Position numbers and translations under genes: made by a program
Virus record (IMG/VR): IMGVR_UViG_3300008261_001936
Location: 1 to 27,475 of that record
Length of the DNA: 27,475 bases
Direction: 5' to 3' (one strand)
Source: a virus
Shown: positions 27,031 to 27,475 of the stretch, in pieces
How positions within the stretch are numbered: position 1 is the first letter of the stretch
Layout: each line of letters begins with the position of its first letter
Notes under the pieces: model-generated
Told to the model about the DNA's origin: nothing
Databases searched by the model: none
What the model saw: only the letters and a program-made list of their open reading frames with translations

Positions 27031-27475
27031 TTAGGCCTCAAGTTGCAACACAGTTAGTGTAACAGTAATAGCCGCCACACCGCCGCTTTTATTTGTAACT
27101 GCTAACTGAATGTTAGTTGAAGGAGTACTTTCATTGCTGAATCCCATTGAGCCTGGACTAATCAATATAGTTTCTGCTCCTGTGGTAATAACTTCAGCTA
27201 TCACGCCGGCTCCTGGAAGGGGATCTGTTAATTCACTTCGGCCAGCATCTGCTGTTCTACTAGCAACATCAGTGTAAATTCTAACCCAAGCCGCTGCCGA
27301 AGTCTGTATTTTATACAACACATAACCTTTGAAACCAGTTATGGTTAGATTTCCTGTGGCAGCATTGGCCAAACTAGCTGTGGTAGCATTAGCTGTGGTA
27401 CGTGTGATAGGTGCTTGATAATCAGTACCTGCCACAGCAATGGACAATACTCCTGTTGTGGTTGTGCTTTTTACA
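27031..27475 (-). CDS. C-terminal part of a probable tail fibre or baseplate protein, cut by the window edge
   Basis: The frame stays open from TAA 27031 to the end of the window; the inner TTG at 27447 is not a convincing start since the frame reads on upstream with VKSTTTTGVLS. The visible 148 residues include GVLSIAVAGTDYQAPITRTT, then Ala/Thr-rich repeats (NATTASLANAATGNLTITGF) and a beta-sandwich region (YKIQTSAAAWVRIYTDVASR) to VTLTVLQLEA. G-x-L-S-x-A-x-A-G-T-D-Y is typical of the repeat junctions in phage fibre proteins. The stop is one base before the subtilase ATG. Fibre is likely; exact part unknown. Confidence 0.75.
   Translation of the reverse strand, partial: VKSTTTTGVLSIAVAGTDYQAPITRTTANATTASLANAATGNLTITGFKGYVLYKIQTSAAAWVRIYTDVASRTADAGRSELTDPLPGAGVIAEVITTGAETILISPGSMGFSNESTPSTNIQLAVTNKSGGVAAITVTLTVLQLEA

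Noticed and set aside
1-27475. tRNA genes, CRISPR arrays, insertion sequences and long direct repeats
   Set aside because: Read-through by eye found no cloverleaf with a GGTTCRA-type loop, no regular repeat-spacer pattern and no transposase; a tRNAscan-SE and repeat search would settle this.

Overview
The window is part of a T4-like (Tevenvirinae-related, straight-tail myovirus type) double-stranded DNA phage genome, AT-rich and tightly packed. The phage assignment rests on a full-length T4-type family B DNA polymerase (gp43), sliding clamp (gp45), clamp-loader ATPase (gp44), a DsbA-like protein, a gp31/GroES-type co-chaperonin, PhoH and MazG-type pyrophosphohydrolase, tail or virion proteins, and a complete Gram-negative lysis cassette (GH19 endolysin, 3-TM-type holin, i-spanin with an embedded Rz1-like lipoprotein). 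The spanin pair implies a host with an outer membrane. The gene content resembles uncultured aquatic T4-like phages, but no host can be named from the sequence. All genes except phoH are on the minus strand, so each unit below is described from high to low coordinates.

Layout. (1) 27475-24583: virion genes (end of a probable fibre or baseplate protein, an S8 subtilase, a small structural protein), then a small conserved gene. (2) 24593-19474: an early-type cluster with a truncated DnaE-like protein, a conserved small protein, gp31/GroES, a small helical protein, MazG, an unknown protein, two small membrane proteins, gp44, a DUF2452-like protein and a nitrilase-fold hydrolase. It carries consensus sigma70 promoters at 24671-24699 and 23274-23302 and ends at a bidirectional terminator shared with convergent phoH. 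(3) phoH (+), with a strong RNA hairpin in its leader. (4) 18593-15140: a late unit with two conserved phage proteins, endolysin, spanins, a 38-aa membrane peptide, holin and a secreted Lys-rich peptide, closed by a terminator. (5) 15159-10813: a sigma70-driven proteostasis unit, dnaJ-def-clpA plus an unknown gene. (6) 10821-4538: late genes, many with a shared short N-terminal tag, including two multidomain proteins (nucleotidase-GH19 and nucleotidylyltransferase-unknown), an A-type Fe-S carrier and a Lys-rich core-like protein, closed by a second terminator. (7) 4554-1: dsbA-like, a membrane protein, gp43, gp45 (frameshifted) and two small genes.

Two kinds of transcription signal can be read. 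Four sigma70-type promoters (TTGACA/T, exactly 17 bp, TATAAT or TATCAT) precede takeover and replication genes. Six copies of GATAAATA, close to the T4 late promoter TATAAATA, all lie on the minus strand just upstream of late genes. At both junctions from a late unit to an early unit, the terminator of the late unit and the promoter of the early unit are merged: the -35 lies in the terminator hairpin and the U-tract forms part of the 17-bp spacer.

The most interesting inference concerns the late block 4588-10413. Several proteins start with an M-K/L-x-K/R-E-I/L-F/I-E type peptide resembling the T4 capsid-targeting sequence, and carry internal V/L-x-E|G/A tripeptides resembling T4 gp21 prohead-protease sites. 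In both two-domain enzymes the V-x-E|G-W site is followed at once by a basic-hydrophobic-AxA stretch that would become an N-terminal signal peptide after cleavage. This suggests head-packaged precursor proteins whose C-terminal domains could be exported after injection. It is a hypothesis from sequence reading only.
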